From Pseudomonas palleroniana (GTDB lineage Bacteria; Pseudomonadota; Gammaproteobacteria; Pseudomonadales; Pseudomonadaceae): a stretch of 64,000 nucleotides of DNA. A program made the position numbers and the translations under genes. The stretch lies in contig NZ_PYWX01000031.1 in the NCBI RefSeq assembly GCF_003031675.1, positions 62,001-126,000 on the forward strand, given 5' to 3'. Under the pieces are notes generated by a model that did not search any database, was not told the DNA's origin, and saw only the letters and a list, made by a program, of their open reading frames with translations. Of this stretch, positions 27,624 through 36,703 are shown in pieces; position 1 is the first letter of the stretch; each line of letters opens with the position of its first letter.

Positions 27624-28721
27624 TCAACGCCGCTCCAGTCCCGGCAATTCCAGGGTTTCGCGCTTGGCTTCAGCGTCAAGCTCACGCAAGGTCCGGTAGA
27701 TCAAGGCGACCGCCTGCAAGGTTTCGCGAGGAATCCCCATCCCCAGCTTTTTCTCGTACAGCGTACGGGCCAGCCAGACGCATTGGACCACCGGGACATC
27801 GGCGGCTTTCGCCCGGTCGATCAACGCGCGTGCCTGCGCATCCGTGCCCTTGTCCACCAGTAACGGCAGCGGCGTCTTGCCTGGGCGGTAATACAAGGCG
27901 ACGGCAAAGTGCGTCGGGTTGACCACCAGCATGTCGGATTCCTCCAGCTTGGGCAGCTTGACCTTGGGTTCTTCCTGGGCCAGTTGATAAGCCAGGGAGC
28001 GACGCTGCCCCTTCACGTGCGGGTCGCCTTCCATATCCTTGTATTCCTTGAGTACCTCCACTTGGGTCATGCGCATGCGCTTGGCAAAAAAATGCTTCTG
28101 CAACGCCAGGTCAATCAACGCCAAGACCAGCAGCAAGCCCAGACAGGCATGCAGTAGATGGCGGAACACTACAATCAGCGCCTGGACATAGGTTTGCAGG
28201 TCGCTACCGGCCAGCTTGATCAGGGTTCCCAAGGACGGACCGATCACGGCATACAGGATCACGCCCAATAGCAGGGCCTTGGCCAGGCTCATCAACAGGT
28301 TCATGACCTGCTGGGCCGAGAACATCTGCTTGAGTTGACTCAGAGGGTTCAGGCGACTGAAGTTGAGCTGCAGGCTCTGTGGCGCAAACAGCAACCCGAA
28401 CTGCATCCAGCTGCTGATCAACTTCACGCTGATCGCCACGCCGGCCATCATCAGGGCAAACGCAAAAAACACGATCAGGCTTTCCAGCAACACCTCTTCC
28501 AAAGCACGTGCGAAGGGTTGGCCCATTCGCGACATGGGCAGCACCATCAGCTGCTGGAAGCGCTGCATGCTGGGTTCGGCCGTGAACAAGGCGATCTCGC
28601 TCAAGGCGGTCAACACCAGCAATTTACCGACATCCTGGCTCTGCGCGACCTGGCCTTTTTGACGTTGGTCACGCAACTTCTTCGGCGTCGCCGCGTGCTT
28701 TTTCTCACCGGAGTCACTCAT
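27624..28721 (-). CDS. hrcU: Type III secretion export gate switch protein HrcU (SctU)
   Basis: A 365-residue inner-membrane protein with four transmembrane segments in the N-terminal 210 residues and a cytoplasmic domain containing the autocleavage motif NPTH at residues 268-271 (MLVVNPTHFAVAL). Self-cleavage there switches substrate specificity. Typical N-terminus SGEKKHAATPKKLRDQRQKGQ. Last gene of the hrpJ operon; start overlaps hrcT by 4 nt. Confidence 0.97.
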   Translation of the reverse strand: MSDSGEKKHAATPKKLRDQRQKGQVAQSQDVGKLLVLTALSEIALFTAEPSMQRFQQLMVLPMSRMGQPFARALEEVLLESLIVFFAFALMMAGVAISVKLISSWMQFGLLFAPQSLQLNFSRLNPLSQLKQMFSAQQVMNLLMSLAKALLLGVILYAVIGPSLGTLIKLAGSDLQTYVQALIVVFRHLLHACLGLLLVLALIDLALQKHFFAKRMRMTQVEVLKEYKDMEGDPHVKGQRRSLAYQLAQEEPKVKLPKLEESDMLVVNPTHFAVALYYRPGKTPLPLLVDKGTDAQARALIDRAKAADVPVVQCVWLARTLYEKKLGMGIPRETLQAVALIYRTLRELDAEAKRETLELPGLERR

Positions 28722-29506
28722 GGCGTCGAGCCCTGAAGCAATAGGCCCAGGGCGTGTTTGAGATCACCCAGCAGGCTCATGCGACCGACGATCAAATCCT
28801 GCAACAGGGGAAAGTACAAAATCAGGATCATCAACCCGGCCAGGCTTTTGAGCGGCGGCGCCAGGGTCGACACTTGCAGTTGCGGGCTATACAACCCGAG
28901 CAAGGCGACGCCGAATTCCAGCAACAGCAACACGCCAATGAATGGTGCGGCATACAGCATCATGTGCATGAGCGTATCGCCAAGCAGCCCGAGGAATACG
29001 CTGAAGCCATTCACCGCCACCGCCGGCAGCCACGCCGTCGGCGGCCACATCAGGTAGCTGTCCCAGATTACCTGGGTCAATACGCCAAGCCCGAGGGTCG
29101 CGATCAACAGGTAGATCGCCAACTGCTTGAACAGGTGGCCCACGGGCGTAGCATCCGGCCCCAACGAAGGGTTGAGCTGACCACCGGCCAGGGCGCCACG
29201 CTGGTTGTCCAGCAAGGCGCCCACTGACTCGAACATCCAGAACGGCATGGCCAGCAAGATCCCGAGCAGGAACCCCAGCACCAGCTCCTTGAACACCAAC
29301 CCAGCGATCATCAAGGCCGAGTAGTCCTGGCCGTTGAGCACGCTGTAGATGCCGGGTGCCGGAATCAGCGCGAGGACCATGACGATGATGTGTCGAGGCA
29401 TCCCCCTAAGGTGCTGGAAGCAGAATGCAGGCACCAGAAAAGCACAGGGATAGATGCGCGCCATGGCGACCAGCAGGCTGGGCAGGTAATCAACGAGAAG
29501 CAGCAA
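28718..29506 (-). CDS. hrcT: Type III secretion export apparatus protein HrcT (SctT)
   Basis: A 262-residue polytopic protein of the SpaR/FliR family, part of the R5-S4-T1 export gate. Recognisable blocks are YPCAFLVPAFCFQHLRGMPR, ELVLGFLLGILLAMPFWMFESVGALLDNQRGA and GVLLLLEFGVALLGLYSPQLQVSTLAPPLKS. Confidence 0.95.
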   Translation of the reverse strand: MLLLVDYLPSLLVAMARIYPCAFLVPAFCFQHLRGMPRHIIVMVLALIPAPGIYSVLNGQDYSALMIAGLVFKELVLGFLLGILLAMPFWMFESVGALLDNQRGALAGGQLNPSLGPDATPVGHLFKQLAIYLLIATLGLGVLTQVIWDSYLMWPPTAWLPAVAVNGFSVFLGLLGDTLMHMMLYAAPFIGVLLLLEFGVALLGLYSPQLQVSTLAPPLKSLAGLMILILYFPLLQDLIVGRMSLLGDLKHALGLLLQGSTP

Positions 29507-29516
29507 GCCGGTAACC

Positions 29517-29780
29517 TCAGTTCAGTGCCGAACGGGCGATCATGTCGAACGTCAGGTTGATCAGTTGGATCAACTCCACTCCAATCCAGCGCCCGGTCAA
29601 TATCAGCGTGACGCCCACCGCGACCAACTTGATGCCAAAGGGCAGGGTCTGATCCTGTATTTGCATCAACGCCTGCACCAGCGATGTCAGCACACCGACC
29701 ACCACCGCCACGATCAACGGGGGCGCCGACAGGACCACCACCAGCAACATGCCTTGCTTGAACAGCACGATCGGTTCCAT
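29517..29780 (-). CDS. hrcS: Type III secretion export apparatus protein HrcS (SctS)
   Basis: An 87-residue FliQ/SpaQ-family protein with two transmembrane segments (LVVVLSAPPLIVAVVVGVL and LILTGRWIGVELI) and the conserved LVQALMQIQDQTLPFGIKL between them. Exact family length. Confidence 0.96.
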   Translation of the reverse strand: MEPIVLFKQGMLLVVVLSAPPLIVAVVVGVLTSLVQALMQIQDQTLPFGIKLVAVGVTLILTGRWIGVELIQLINLTFDMIARSALN

Positions 29781-29787
29781 AGGCCAC

Positions 29788-30441
29788 TCACAGATAAGAA
29801 AGGAACAGGCTGTCGAGCAGACGCGACCATCCGGACACCAGGACGAACAGGAGCAGCTTGAGCGGCAGTGAGATGGTCATGGGCGAGACCATTTGCATGC
29901 CCAATGCCAGGAGCAGATTGGAGACGATCAAATCGATGACGATAAACGGGATGTAGATCAGGAAGCCGATCTCGAAACCCGCCTGCAACTGCGAGAGAAC
30001 AAAGGCCGGCATCAACAGGATCAAGTCTTCGCGCTGAACCTGCTGCGCCATTTCCGGCGGCCACATGCGCGCACTGTTTTCCTTCAGGTGGGTCAGGACA
30101 TCCGGATCGGTATTGCGCTGCATGAACGTGCGCAACGGCTGGATGGCCACCAGGCCAGTCTCTTGCATCGTCTGCACGCTGCTCAAGTCCAGCGGTGACG
30201 CCTTGAGCGTCTGCGCCACCTCATAGCCGACGGGCGCCATGATAAACAGCGTCGCCGCCAGGGCGATGCCATTGATCGCCATGCTCGGGGGTACCTGCTG
30301 CACGCCGATGGCGTTGCGGGTAATCATCAGCACGATGACGATCTTCAAGAACGCCGTGCACACGATCAACAACATCGGCATCAGCGACAATGAACCCAGA
30401 AACAGCGCGAGAACGAGCGGGTCCACGCCTTGAAAGGTCAT
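29788..30441 (-). CDS. hrcR: Type III secretion export apparatus protein HrcR (SctR)
   Basis: A 217-residue FliP/SpaP-family protein. It has [26 protein letters not shown] near the N-terminus, [24 protein letters not shown] and [18 protein letters not shown], which are the family signatures. Overlaps hrcQ by 4 nt. Confidence 0.97.
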   Translation of the reverse strand: MTFQGVDPLVLALFLGSLSLMPMLLIVCTAFLKIVIVLMITRNAIGVQQVPPSMAINGIALAATLFIMAPVGYEVAQTLKASPLDLSSVQTMQETGLVAIQPLRTFMQRNTDPDVLTHLKENSARMWPPEMAQQVQREDLILLMPAFVLSQLQAGFEIGFLIYIPFIVIDLIVSNLLLALGMQMVSPMTISLPLKLLLFVLVSGWSRLLDSLFLSYL

Positions 30442-31451
30442 CGGGAGAACACCACACGGGACAACTGCAAGCCGAGCCGCCCATCCACCTCAACCAACTG
30501 GCCCTGGCCGATGGGCCGGTCGCCATAGTAAAGCCCGGCCATGCCGGGAGCGTATCCGGTTATCCCCAACACGGCGCCGGGGGCGAGGTTGCGCAACTCG
30601 CCGAGGCTCAGGTTCAGCGTGCCGCAGCGTACATTGAGCGCCATGCTCAACTCATCAAATGGCTCATGACCGAACACATCCGTCACCGGTCGGTCGTCCC
30701 CGCCTTGCGGAGCGTGATGAGCAACCAAATCTTCATCCACAGTTGTTTCCTCTATTGAAGTCACGGTCAGGCACAGCGACCCGCTTGCATCGTCAATGCA
30801 CCCGTGCAGGCGATGCTTGCCGACGGGCAAGTAACCGGTGCCCTGCACTTGAAAATAGGTGTGTTCGAGCACCACGACGTCGCCTTCGCGGACGCTGCAC
30901 AGCTGCGCGATCGACAAACGCAAATGCCCCAGCGTGACCGCGAGCGTCAGTTGGAATCGGTCCGGCATCGGCGCGGCTGTCGGCTGCCAAGGCCCGGCCT
31001 CGCACAGTGCCAGGAAGCTATGCGTAGACATCCACAGAAAACCCGCGACCCTGGATGCGCCAAGGCACACCCACAGCCGACAACCGAAGTCCAACACCGG
31101 CACCGCGGGGGATAAACGCAGGTAGCCGAACAACGCGCGAACCTGTGGGCTCAGATGTTGTTCAAACAGCGCCCAGAACCAGGAGTCCGGATCATTGCCG
31201 GCCTGGGCCAGTGTCACCGGGCACTCGCCCAACAGGCTGAGCTGCGGAGAAGGCTCACCGAACGCCAGCACCCCGCAGGCCGTTTCAAAACACAACGGCG
31301 TTACGCCTTCCGGTGCGCGCGCGGGCTCAAGCCGCAACTCCCCGCGCTGGCCGTCGACCTCAAAGGGCAGGCGCAACCCGCCCCCCAACCGACGCAGCGC
31401 AGCGACCACGTCACCCTGCACCGGGCGCAAGGCCAGAGGCGGCATCATCAC
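30438..31451 (-). CDS. hrcQ: Type III secretion C-ring/sorting platform protein HrcQ (SctQ), single polypeptide
   Basis: A 337-residue protein combining the region equivalent to HrcQa (residues 1 to about 235) and the SpoA-type domain equivalent to HrcQb (about 260-335; [22 protein letters not shown]... [12 protein letters not shown]). In P. syringae these are two separate genes. The joining segment around residues 233-262 is acidic and poor in conservation ([20 protein letters not shown]). An internal start making a short form, as known for other SctQ proteins, is possible but I see no strong ribosome-binding site. Confidence 0.92.
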   Translation of the reverse strand: MMMPPLALRPVQGDVVAALRRLGGGLRLPFEVDGQRGELRLEPARAPEGVTPLCFETACGVLAFGEPSPQLSLLGECPVTLAQAGNDPDSWFWALFEQHLSPQVRALFGYLRLSPAVPVLDFGCRLWVCLGASRVAGFLWMSTHSFLALCEAGPWQPTAAPMPDRFQLTLAVTLGHLRLSIAQLCSVREGDVVVLEHTYFQVQGTGYLPVGKHRLHGCIDDASGSLCLTVTSIEETTVDEDLVAHHAPQGGDDRPVTDVFGHEPFDELSMALNVRCGTLNLSLGELRNLAPGAVLGITGYAPGMAGLYYGDRPIGQGQLVEVDGRLGLQLSRVVFSR

Positions 31452-31909
31452 GTGCGCTCCAGATGCGCCAGATGCAGGCTGACCGGCTGGCCAACGGCCT
31501 GGGCAATCCGATCCTCACAGCGCTGTCGCACACCACTGAGCCAACGCGTCGTCGTGTCCTGCTCGGCCTCCAACTCAACGCTCCAGGCGCCCTGCTCTCG
31601 GCGGATACGGGTCTGAATCCGCCCCAGCCGAGGCACGTACAGCATCGCTTCCAGCGGCCACTGCGAAGCGATGTGTAACCGAGGGGCCAACTGTTCGGTC
31701 AATGTCTCGATCATGGCGATCTCTGCGGCTGCGCTTCGTCCCGCCGCAGCGTGGCTGCCATAGCCCGTGGGCTCACCTTCATCAGCGAATAGCCGGCGGA
31801 ACAACTGCCCTTGTTCTTCAGGGATAGCCACGCCGGCCCCGGCCTCACGCGCCTCACGAAGCTCCCGCAGGCGCGGACGCTCGACCTTGTCTGCCGGCAC
31901 CTGAGTCAC
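31448..31909 (-). CDS. hrpP: Type III secretion protein HrpP (length control/substrate switch)
   Basis: A 153-residue protein between hrpO and hrcQ, the hrpP position. HrpP/YscP proteins set pilus or needle length and trigger HrcU switching. The N-terminal half is disordered and charged, and the C-terminal half (LYVPRLGRIQTRIRREQGAWSVELEAE) resembles the T3S4 switch domain. Shorter than P. syringae HrpP; sequence conservation in this family is weak. Confidence 0.78.
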   Translation of the reverse strand: MTQVPADKVERPRLRELREAREAGAGVAIPEEQGQLFRRLFADEGEPTGYGSHAAAGRSAAAEIAMIETLTEQLAPRLHIASQWPLEAMLYVPRLGRIQTRIRREQGAWSVELEAEQDTTTRWLSGVRQRCEDRIAQAVGQPVSLHLAHLERT

Positions 31910-32334
31910 GCCTCCTCCTGAATCAATAAACTGGCCAGTTCCTGAAGCTTTTCGACCTCACGCAAACATTGGCTGACCTGCTTCTGCACGCTGCTGATGT
32001 GCTCGGCCTGCTGCGCCTTTTGCTCATGCAAGGCGTGTAGATGGTCTTCTTCACGCTGGGTGCCGGCCGACAGGTTGCGCTCTTGGGCGCTCCAATCTTT
32101 CAACGCCTTGAAGGTCATGACCTGCCCCTGATGCTGACTCAGCAGTTGTGCGCATTGCCGCGCCTCTTCGAGGCGTGTGTGTTCAAGCGCCTGCTGCGCC
32201 TGCGCGATCTGTTCCAGCAGGGTTCGCTGGGCTCGCTGGGCGGCACTCAACGCTCGCTCGACACGATCCGCGCGATGCCGACGCAAGCGCCGCAGTGTCT
32301 CGACTTCAACGCTCAGTGACTCAGAAGGGGACAT
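31906..32334 (-). CDS. hrpO: Type III secretion stalk protein HrpO (SctO/FliJ-like)
   Basis: A 142-residue almost entirely coiled-coil protein with heptad-like Leu/Gln/Glu repeats, typical of the YscO/FliJ stalk that enters the ATPase hexamer. Located directly after hrcN with a 14-nt overlap. Composition and position support the call. Confidence 0.88.
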   Translation of the reverse strand: MSPSESLSVEVETLRRLRRHRADRVERALSAAQRAQRTLLEQIAQAQQALEHTRLEEARQCAQLLSQHQGQVMTFKALKDWSAQERNLSAGTQREEDHLHALHEQKAQQAEHISSVQKQVSQCLREVEKLQELASLLIQEEA

Positions 32335-33679
32335 ACGCTGTCAGCTCCGTCAGTTGCTCCAGGGTCGTCGTGATAGGTGATGGCTCTCGCAAGTCCTGGC
32401 GCAGAAAACCATCGACGGACTGACGGCTGTCCACGGCCATATCGGTCAAGGCATCACTGCCGGGCTGATACTCACCCAGCTTGAGCATCAGCTCGATCTG
32501 CTGATACGCCGACAACAAGCGTCGCAGCGCGGTGCCGGCCCGGATATGTGCGGGCTCGGCCACATTGCTCAAAATCCTCGATAAGCTGGCCAGTACATCC
32601 ACCGCCGGATAGTGACCACGCTCGGCCAGCTTGCGCGACAGCACGATGTGACCATCAAGCAGGGAGCGAACCTCATCGGCCACCGGATCGCTCATGGAGT
32701 CCTGTTCGATCAGCACCGTGTAGATGGCGGTGATCACACCGTCTCGCGTCAGCCCGGCCCGCTCCACCAACCGCGGCAGCAAGCTATACACCGACGGCGG
32801 CAAGCCCCCGCGCCCCAGGGGTTCGCCGGCCGCCAGGCCGATCTCGCGCTGGGCTCTGGCGAACCGGGTCAGGGAATCGATCAGCAACAACACCCGCTGG
32901 CCTTTGCGCCGAAACCCTTCGGCCAGCGCCGTTGCGGTGAAAGCGGCGCGGGCGCGCTCCATGCTGGAACGGTCGGAGGTGGCACAGACCAATACCGCCT
33001 TGGCGCGTAATGCGTCATCCAGCTCATGGTCGAGAAACTCACGCAGCTCGCGGCCTCGCTCACCAATCAGGCCGAACACAATCACATCGCAGTCCACGTT
33101 GCGGGCAATCTCGGCCAACAAGGTGGTCTTGCCACAACCGGCCCCTGCAAACAGGCCCACGCGCTGGCCCTCGCCCAAGGTCAACAGGCCATCGATCGAA
33201 CGCACCCCGGTGGCAAGCGCCCGATTGATCCTCGGTCGCTCGGTCGGCAGCGGCGCTTCGCACAATACGGTGCTGGCATCGAGCGTGTCGGTCACGACAA
33301 ACGCACTGGGACCGTCCCCCGCAATAGGCCGACCAAAGCCATCCAGCACCTGCCCCAGCAGCGCCTCGCTGACTTGTACTCGGTGTGGCACGCCCAGGCG
33401 CTCAACACTGGCGCCTACGCGCACACCTTCCAGGTTACCCAGGGCGCTGAGCACCGCGTCCTGCTGATCGAACCCGATGATTTCGGCCAGCATGCAATCA
33501 CCCGGTTTTTTCTCCACCTGGCACAAGTCACCAATACGTGCGTCAGGCAACCGGCATTGCAACAGCATGCCGTTCACACGCTGTATGCGACCGCGCATCG
33601 AAACGGGCGCAAAGCGGGTCAACGCGTGTGACTGGTTCAGCCGCCACGCTTCCAGGCGCGCCTGTATCGAGTTGTTCAC
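32321..33679 (-). CDS. hrcN: Type III secretion ATPase HrcN (SctN)
   Basis: Energises substrate unfolding and chaperone release. The 452-residue F1-like ATPase has Walker A GAGCGKTT at residues 179-186, GERGREL, the Walker B region VLLLIDSLTRFARAQREIGLA and AGEPLGRGGLPPSVYSLLPRLVERAG. Start overlaps hrpQ by 4 nt. Confidence 0.98.
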   Translation of the reverse strand: MNNSIQARLEAWRLNQSHALTRFAPVSMRGRIQRVNGMLLQCRLPDARIGDLCQVEKKPGDCMLAEIIGFDQQDAVLSALGNLEGVRVGASVERLGVPHRVQVSEALLGQVLDGFGRPIAGDGPSAFVVTDTLDASTVLCEAPLPTERPRINRALATGVRSIDGLLTLGEGQRVGLFAGAGCGKTTLLAEIARNVDCDVIVFGLIGERGRELREFLDHELDDALRAKAVLVCATSDRSSMERARAAFTATALAEGFRRKGQRVLLLIDSLTRFARAQREIGLAAGEPLGRGGLPPSVYSLLPRLVERAGLTRDGVITAIYTVLIEQDSMSDPVADEVRSLLDGHIVLSRKLAERGHYPAVDVLASLSRILSNVAEPAHIRAGTALRRLLSAYQQIELMLKLGEYQPGSDALTDMAVDSRQSVDGFLRQDLREPSPITTTLEQLTELTAYVPF

Positions 33680-34578
33680 CAGCGCACCTCATACCGTTGC
33701 GTACCGTCAAAAATCACTTTGTTGTTGTCGATCAACACCAACCGCAGGCCATTCAGTTCGTCGCCCACGAACAACCGAACGCCGTGCTCAAGCACCACAT
33801 GGCCGCTGGCGCCGCCGACGATTTGGAGGATCTTGAAGGGGAGTGTGTTATCGCGTACCTGCACGCGGCTGATCACCGGCACGGCGGTGTCGAACTGCTC
33901 GGCGAAACGACTGAGCATGCGGGCGACCAACTCGACCTCTTCCTGGGAAACATCGCCGTTGAGGACAATCTGGGCATTGATCACCTGCAAGCTGACCCGC
34001 TGGGCCAACTCACGTTCGCTGAGCATCTTCAACAACTGCTGCCGCACCTCGAAGGGCGAGATCAGCTCCTGCTTTTGCTCCACGGCGGGCATCAGCGACG
34101 CTTGTGCCCCGCGCCCTGGCGTCGAGACGATACCGATCGCGACGATGACCACGGCACACAGCAACACCAGGCTGATCAAACGTTTCTGTTGCGACGGGGA
34201 GATCGACGACAGCACCAGCCGCTGGGCGGGTTCAGGCGGCGGCGCCAACGGTGTTGGCCGGTCAGGCGGCGCCTGCGGCCAAGGCTGATCAGCCGGCACC
34301 ACACACAAGCGCACGGCACCGATCACAAAAGGCGTATCGAGTGCCAGGTCGCCGATCTGCGCCAGCACTTGCCCGTCGCTGTTTTGCAACAGCCCCGCTT
34401 CGGCCTGCACCGTCCAATGTCCGTCGACCAGTTGCAAACGGGCGTGGTGCTCGGTGATACCCGGGTCCCTCAACAACAGGTCGGCATCCGCGTGGGCGCC
34501 AAGGCTCCACTGCTCGCCAAACAACGGCAAAGCGGCGCCTTTTTGCAGTCCATCGAGTACCCGCAGCTCGAACATCAT
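33676..34578 (-). CDS. hrpQ: Type III secretion inner-membrane ring protein HrpQ (SctD, FHA domain)
   Basis: A 300-residue YscD-family protein. An N-terminal forkhead-associated-like domain (residues 1-100; LGAHADADLLLRDPGITEHHARLQL), a single transmembrane segment near 137-157 (LISLVLLCAVVIVAIGIV) and periplasmic ring-building domains follow in order. It forms the outer inner-membrane ring with HrcJ. Confidence 0.92.
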   Translation of the reverse strand: MMFELRVLDGLQKGAALPLFGEQWSLGAHADADLLLRDPGITEHHARLQLVDGHWTVQAEAGLLQNSDGQVLAQIGDLALDTPFVIGAVRLCVVPADQPWPQAPPDRPTPLAPPPEPAQRLVLSSISPSQQKRLISLVLLCAVVIVAIGIVSTPGRGAQASLMPAVEQKQELISPFEVRQQLLKMLSERELAQRVSLQVINAQIVLNGDVSQEEVELVARMLSRFAEQFDTAVPVISRVQVRDNTLPFKILQIVGGASGHVVLEHGVRLFVGDELNGLRLVLIDNNKVIFDGTQRYEVRW

Positions 34579-34609
34579 CGCACCTGTGGTGTCAGCATTA
34601 ACGGCGGTG

Positions 34610-36703
34610 TCATGCCACTGCTCCGCGCATCAACTCGTCCTGGCCCAGGTCAAAACGCCCCAGTACCCTGACCTTGGAAGTACTCCCCAACTCGGCGAAG
34701 GACAGCACCGGCACATGGCTGAATTCGTCCAGCAACAAAGTGCGCAAGGGACTGCGCAGATCCTGTGCCACCAGCATCACGCTCTTGCTTTTGGGCCGCG
34801 CCGAAAATGCCTGGTTGAGCAGGTTGATCAGGGCTGCACTGCTCTCGTTGTCGAGGGCAAAGAACACGCCGCTCTGGGTCTGGCGCAACGCTTCGCGCAG
34901 GATGTTTTCAGTCTGGGGCGACAGCAGCCAGGCATGCAGGCCATCGGGCTCGCTGTATTGGTGGTAGATCTGCGACTTGAGGGCAATGCGCGCGTAATCG
35001 GCCAAGGCATCCGGTTCGCGCTCATGCTGGCCGTACTCGATCAACGACTCGACAATCAAGCGCACCGCACGCAACGGCACGCCTTCGCTGGCCAGGCGCT
35101 GCAGCACTGACGAAAACCGCGAAAGCGGCATGATGCGTTGCAGTTCCTGCACCAGTTCCGGCTGGTTGTGTTCCAGCCAACTGAGAATCGCCTTGCTCTC
35201 CTGGATACCGAGAAAGCGCGGCCCGCTAAGCATCATCGCTCGCGTCATGCGCTCGATGATCAGGCTCGGGGCAGTGAAACGCTCGACCTGGGGGTCGTCC
35301 AATAAAGGGTCATCGGGAGCAAGCCATAACCAATCCTGCTCATCGCGCTCAGGAAGCCCTCTCTCACCTCGCTCCAAGGGTGGCGTCAGCGATGCGTATT
35401 CAACGGCGATGCGATCACTCAGGGTCGCCGCCATCACCGGCACTTCGTGCACGCAGAAGCGCATCTCGTCAGGCGCCAGCAAGTCATCGAATTCGGCTTC
35501 AAACGGCGGCAGCGTCAGGCCGATGCTTGTGACCAGCCCGTTCCGGGCCTGGCGAATCTTATGAACGATATCGATGACCTGCGGCGTTGCGTACAACGTC
35601 GGGTGGAACTGCAACAGATAGGGGCGTGACGGATCAAAACCGCGCAAGTCTTCGTCGCCGTTTTCCTCGGGCCGCACCACTTTTTCAGCCTGCGGCGGCG
35701 GGGCAGCCTCGCGCTGGCGCTGGCGCGCCAGGTAGTAGCCCAGGCTGCCGGTCATCAGCGAGATCAGAATAAACACCACCGTGGGCATGCCTGGCAGCGC
35801 GGCGAAGGCGAGCATGCCTACCGAGGCGATCATCCAGCTCTTGGGCTCACTGGTCATCTGCCGGGCAATTTCGGCGCCCATGTTATTGGCGCCCTTGCGC
35901 CCATCCGGTGCCACACGGGTAATGATCATGCCGGCGGTCAGGGAGATCAGCAGCGCCGGAATCTGTGCGATCAGGCCATCGCCAATGGTCAGCACCGAAT
36001 ACAACGCCATCGATTCTCCCGCACTCATCCCATGCTGGAACATCCCGGTGGAGAAACCACCCAGCAGGTTGATGAGCACGATGATCAAGCCGGCAATGGC
36101 GTCGCCTTTGACGAATTTCATGGCCCCGTCCATGGCCCCGAACAGCTGGCTTTCACGGGACAACTGCTCGCGTTTGTCGCGAGCTTGCCCACCGTCGATC
36201 AGCCCGGCGCGCAAATCGCTATCGATCGACATCTGCTTGCCCGGCATGGCATCCAGGCTGAAGCGCGCGGCGACTTCGGCGACCCGTTCGGAGCCCTTGG
36301 TAATCACCAGGAAGTTGACCAGGGTCAGAATCATGAAAATCACCAGGCCTACCGCGAGGTTACCGCCCACCACAAAATTGCCGAAGGCTTCGACAATGTC
36401 ACCCGCGTCCTGCTCCAGCAGGATCAAACGCGTAGTGGCGATCGACAATGCCAGGCGAAACATTGTGGTCAGCAGCAAAATCGACGGGAACGACGAGAAT
36501 GCCAACGGCCCGGGCAGGTACAGCGCGAGCACGATCAGCAAACAGGAAATGCAGATATTGAGTGCGATCAGGATATCCACCAACCAGGTGGGCAACGGCA
36601 CAATAAAGATGAACACGATGGCCATGACCACCACCGCGCCTAACACTTCAGCACGCTGCGCCACTTTGAGCAGCACAGCGTTGATGGCGGCCAGCACTGT
36701 CAC
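34610..36703 (-). CDS. hrcV: Type III secretion major export apparatus protein HrcV (SctV)
   Basis: A 697-residue FHIPEP-family protein. The N-terminal 310 residues have about eight transmembrane segments including LALSIATTRLILLEQDAGDIVEAFGNFVVGGN and RVAEVAARFSLDAMPGKQMSIDSDLRAG; a large cytoplasmic domain follows. It forms the nonameric export ring that receives chaperone-substrate complexes. The ATG overlaps the hrpJ stop by 4 nt. Confidence 0.98.
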   Translation of the reverse strand: MTVLAAINAVLLKVAQRAEVLGAVVVMAIVFIFIVPLPTWLVDILIALNICISCLLIVLALYLPGPLAFSSFPSILLLTTMFRLALSIATTRLILLEQDAGDIVEAFGNFVVGGNLAVGLVIFMILTLVNFLVITKGSERVAEVAARFSLDAMPGKQMSIDSDLRAGLIDGGQARDKREQLSRESQLFGAMDGAMKFVKGDAIAGLIIVLINLLGGFSTGMFQHGMSAGESMALYSVLTIGDGLIAQIPALLISLTAGMIITRVAPDGRKGANNMGAEIARQMTSEPKSWMIASVGMLAFAALPGMPTVVFILISLMTGSLGYYLARQRQREAAPPPQAEKVVRPEENGDEDLRGFDPSRPYLLQFHPTLYATPQVIDIVHKIRQARNGLVTSIGLTLPPFEAEFDDLLAPDEMRFCVHEVPVMAATLSDRIAVEYASLTPPLERGERGLPERDEQDWLWLAPDDPLLDDPQVERFTAPSLIIERMTRAMMLSGPRFLGIQESKAILSWLEHNQPELVQELQRIMPLSRFSSVLQRLASEGVPLRAVRLIVESLIEYGQHEREPDALADYARIALKSQIYHQYSEPDGLHAWLLSPQTENILREALRQTQSGVFFALDNESSAALINLLNQAFSARPKSKSVMLVAQDLRSPLRTLLLDEFSHVPVLSFAELGSTSKVRVLGRFDLGQDELMRGAVA

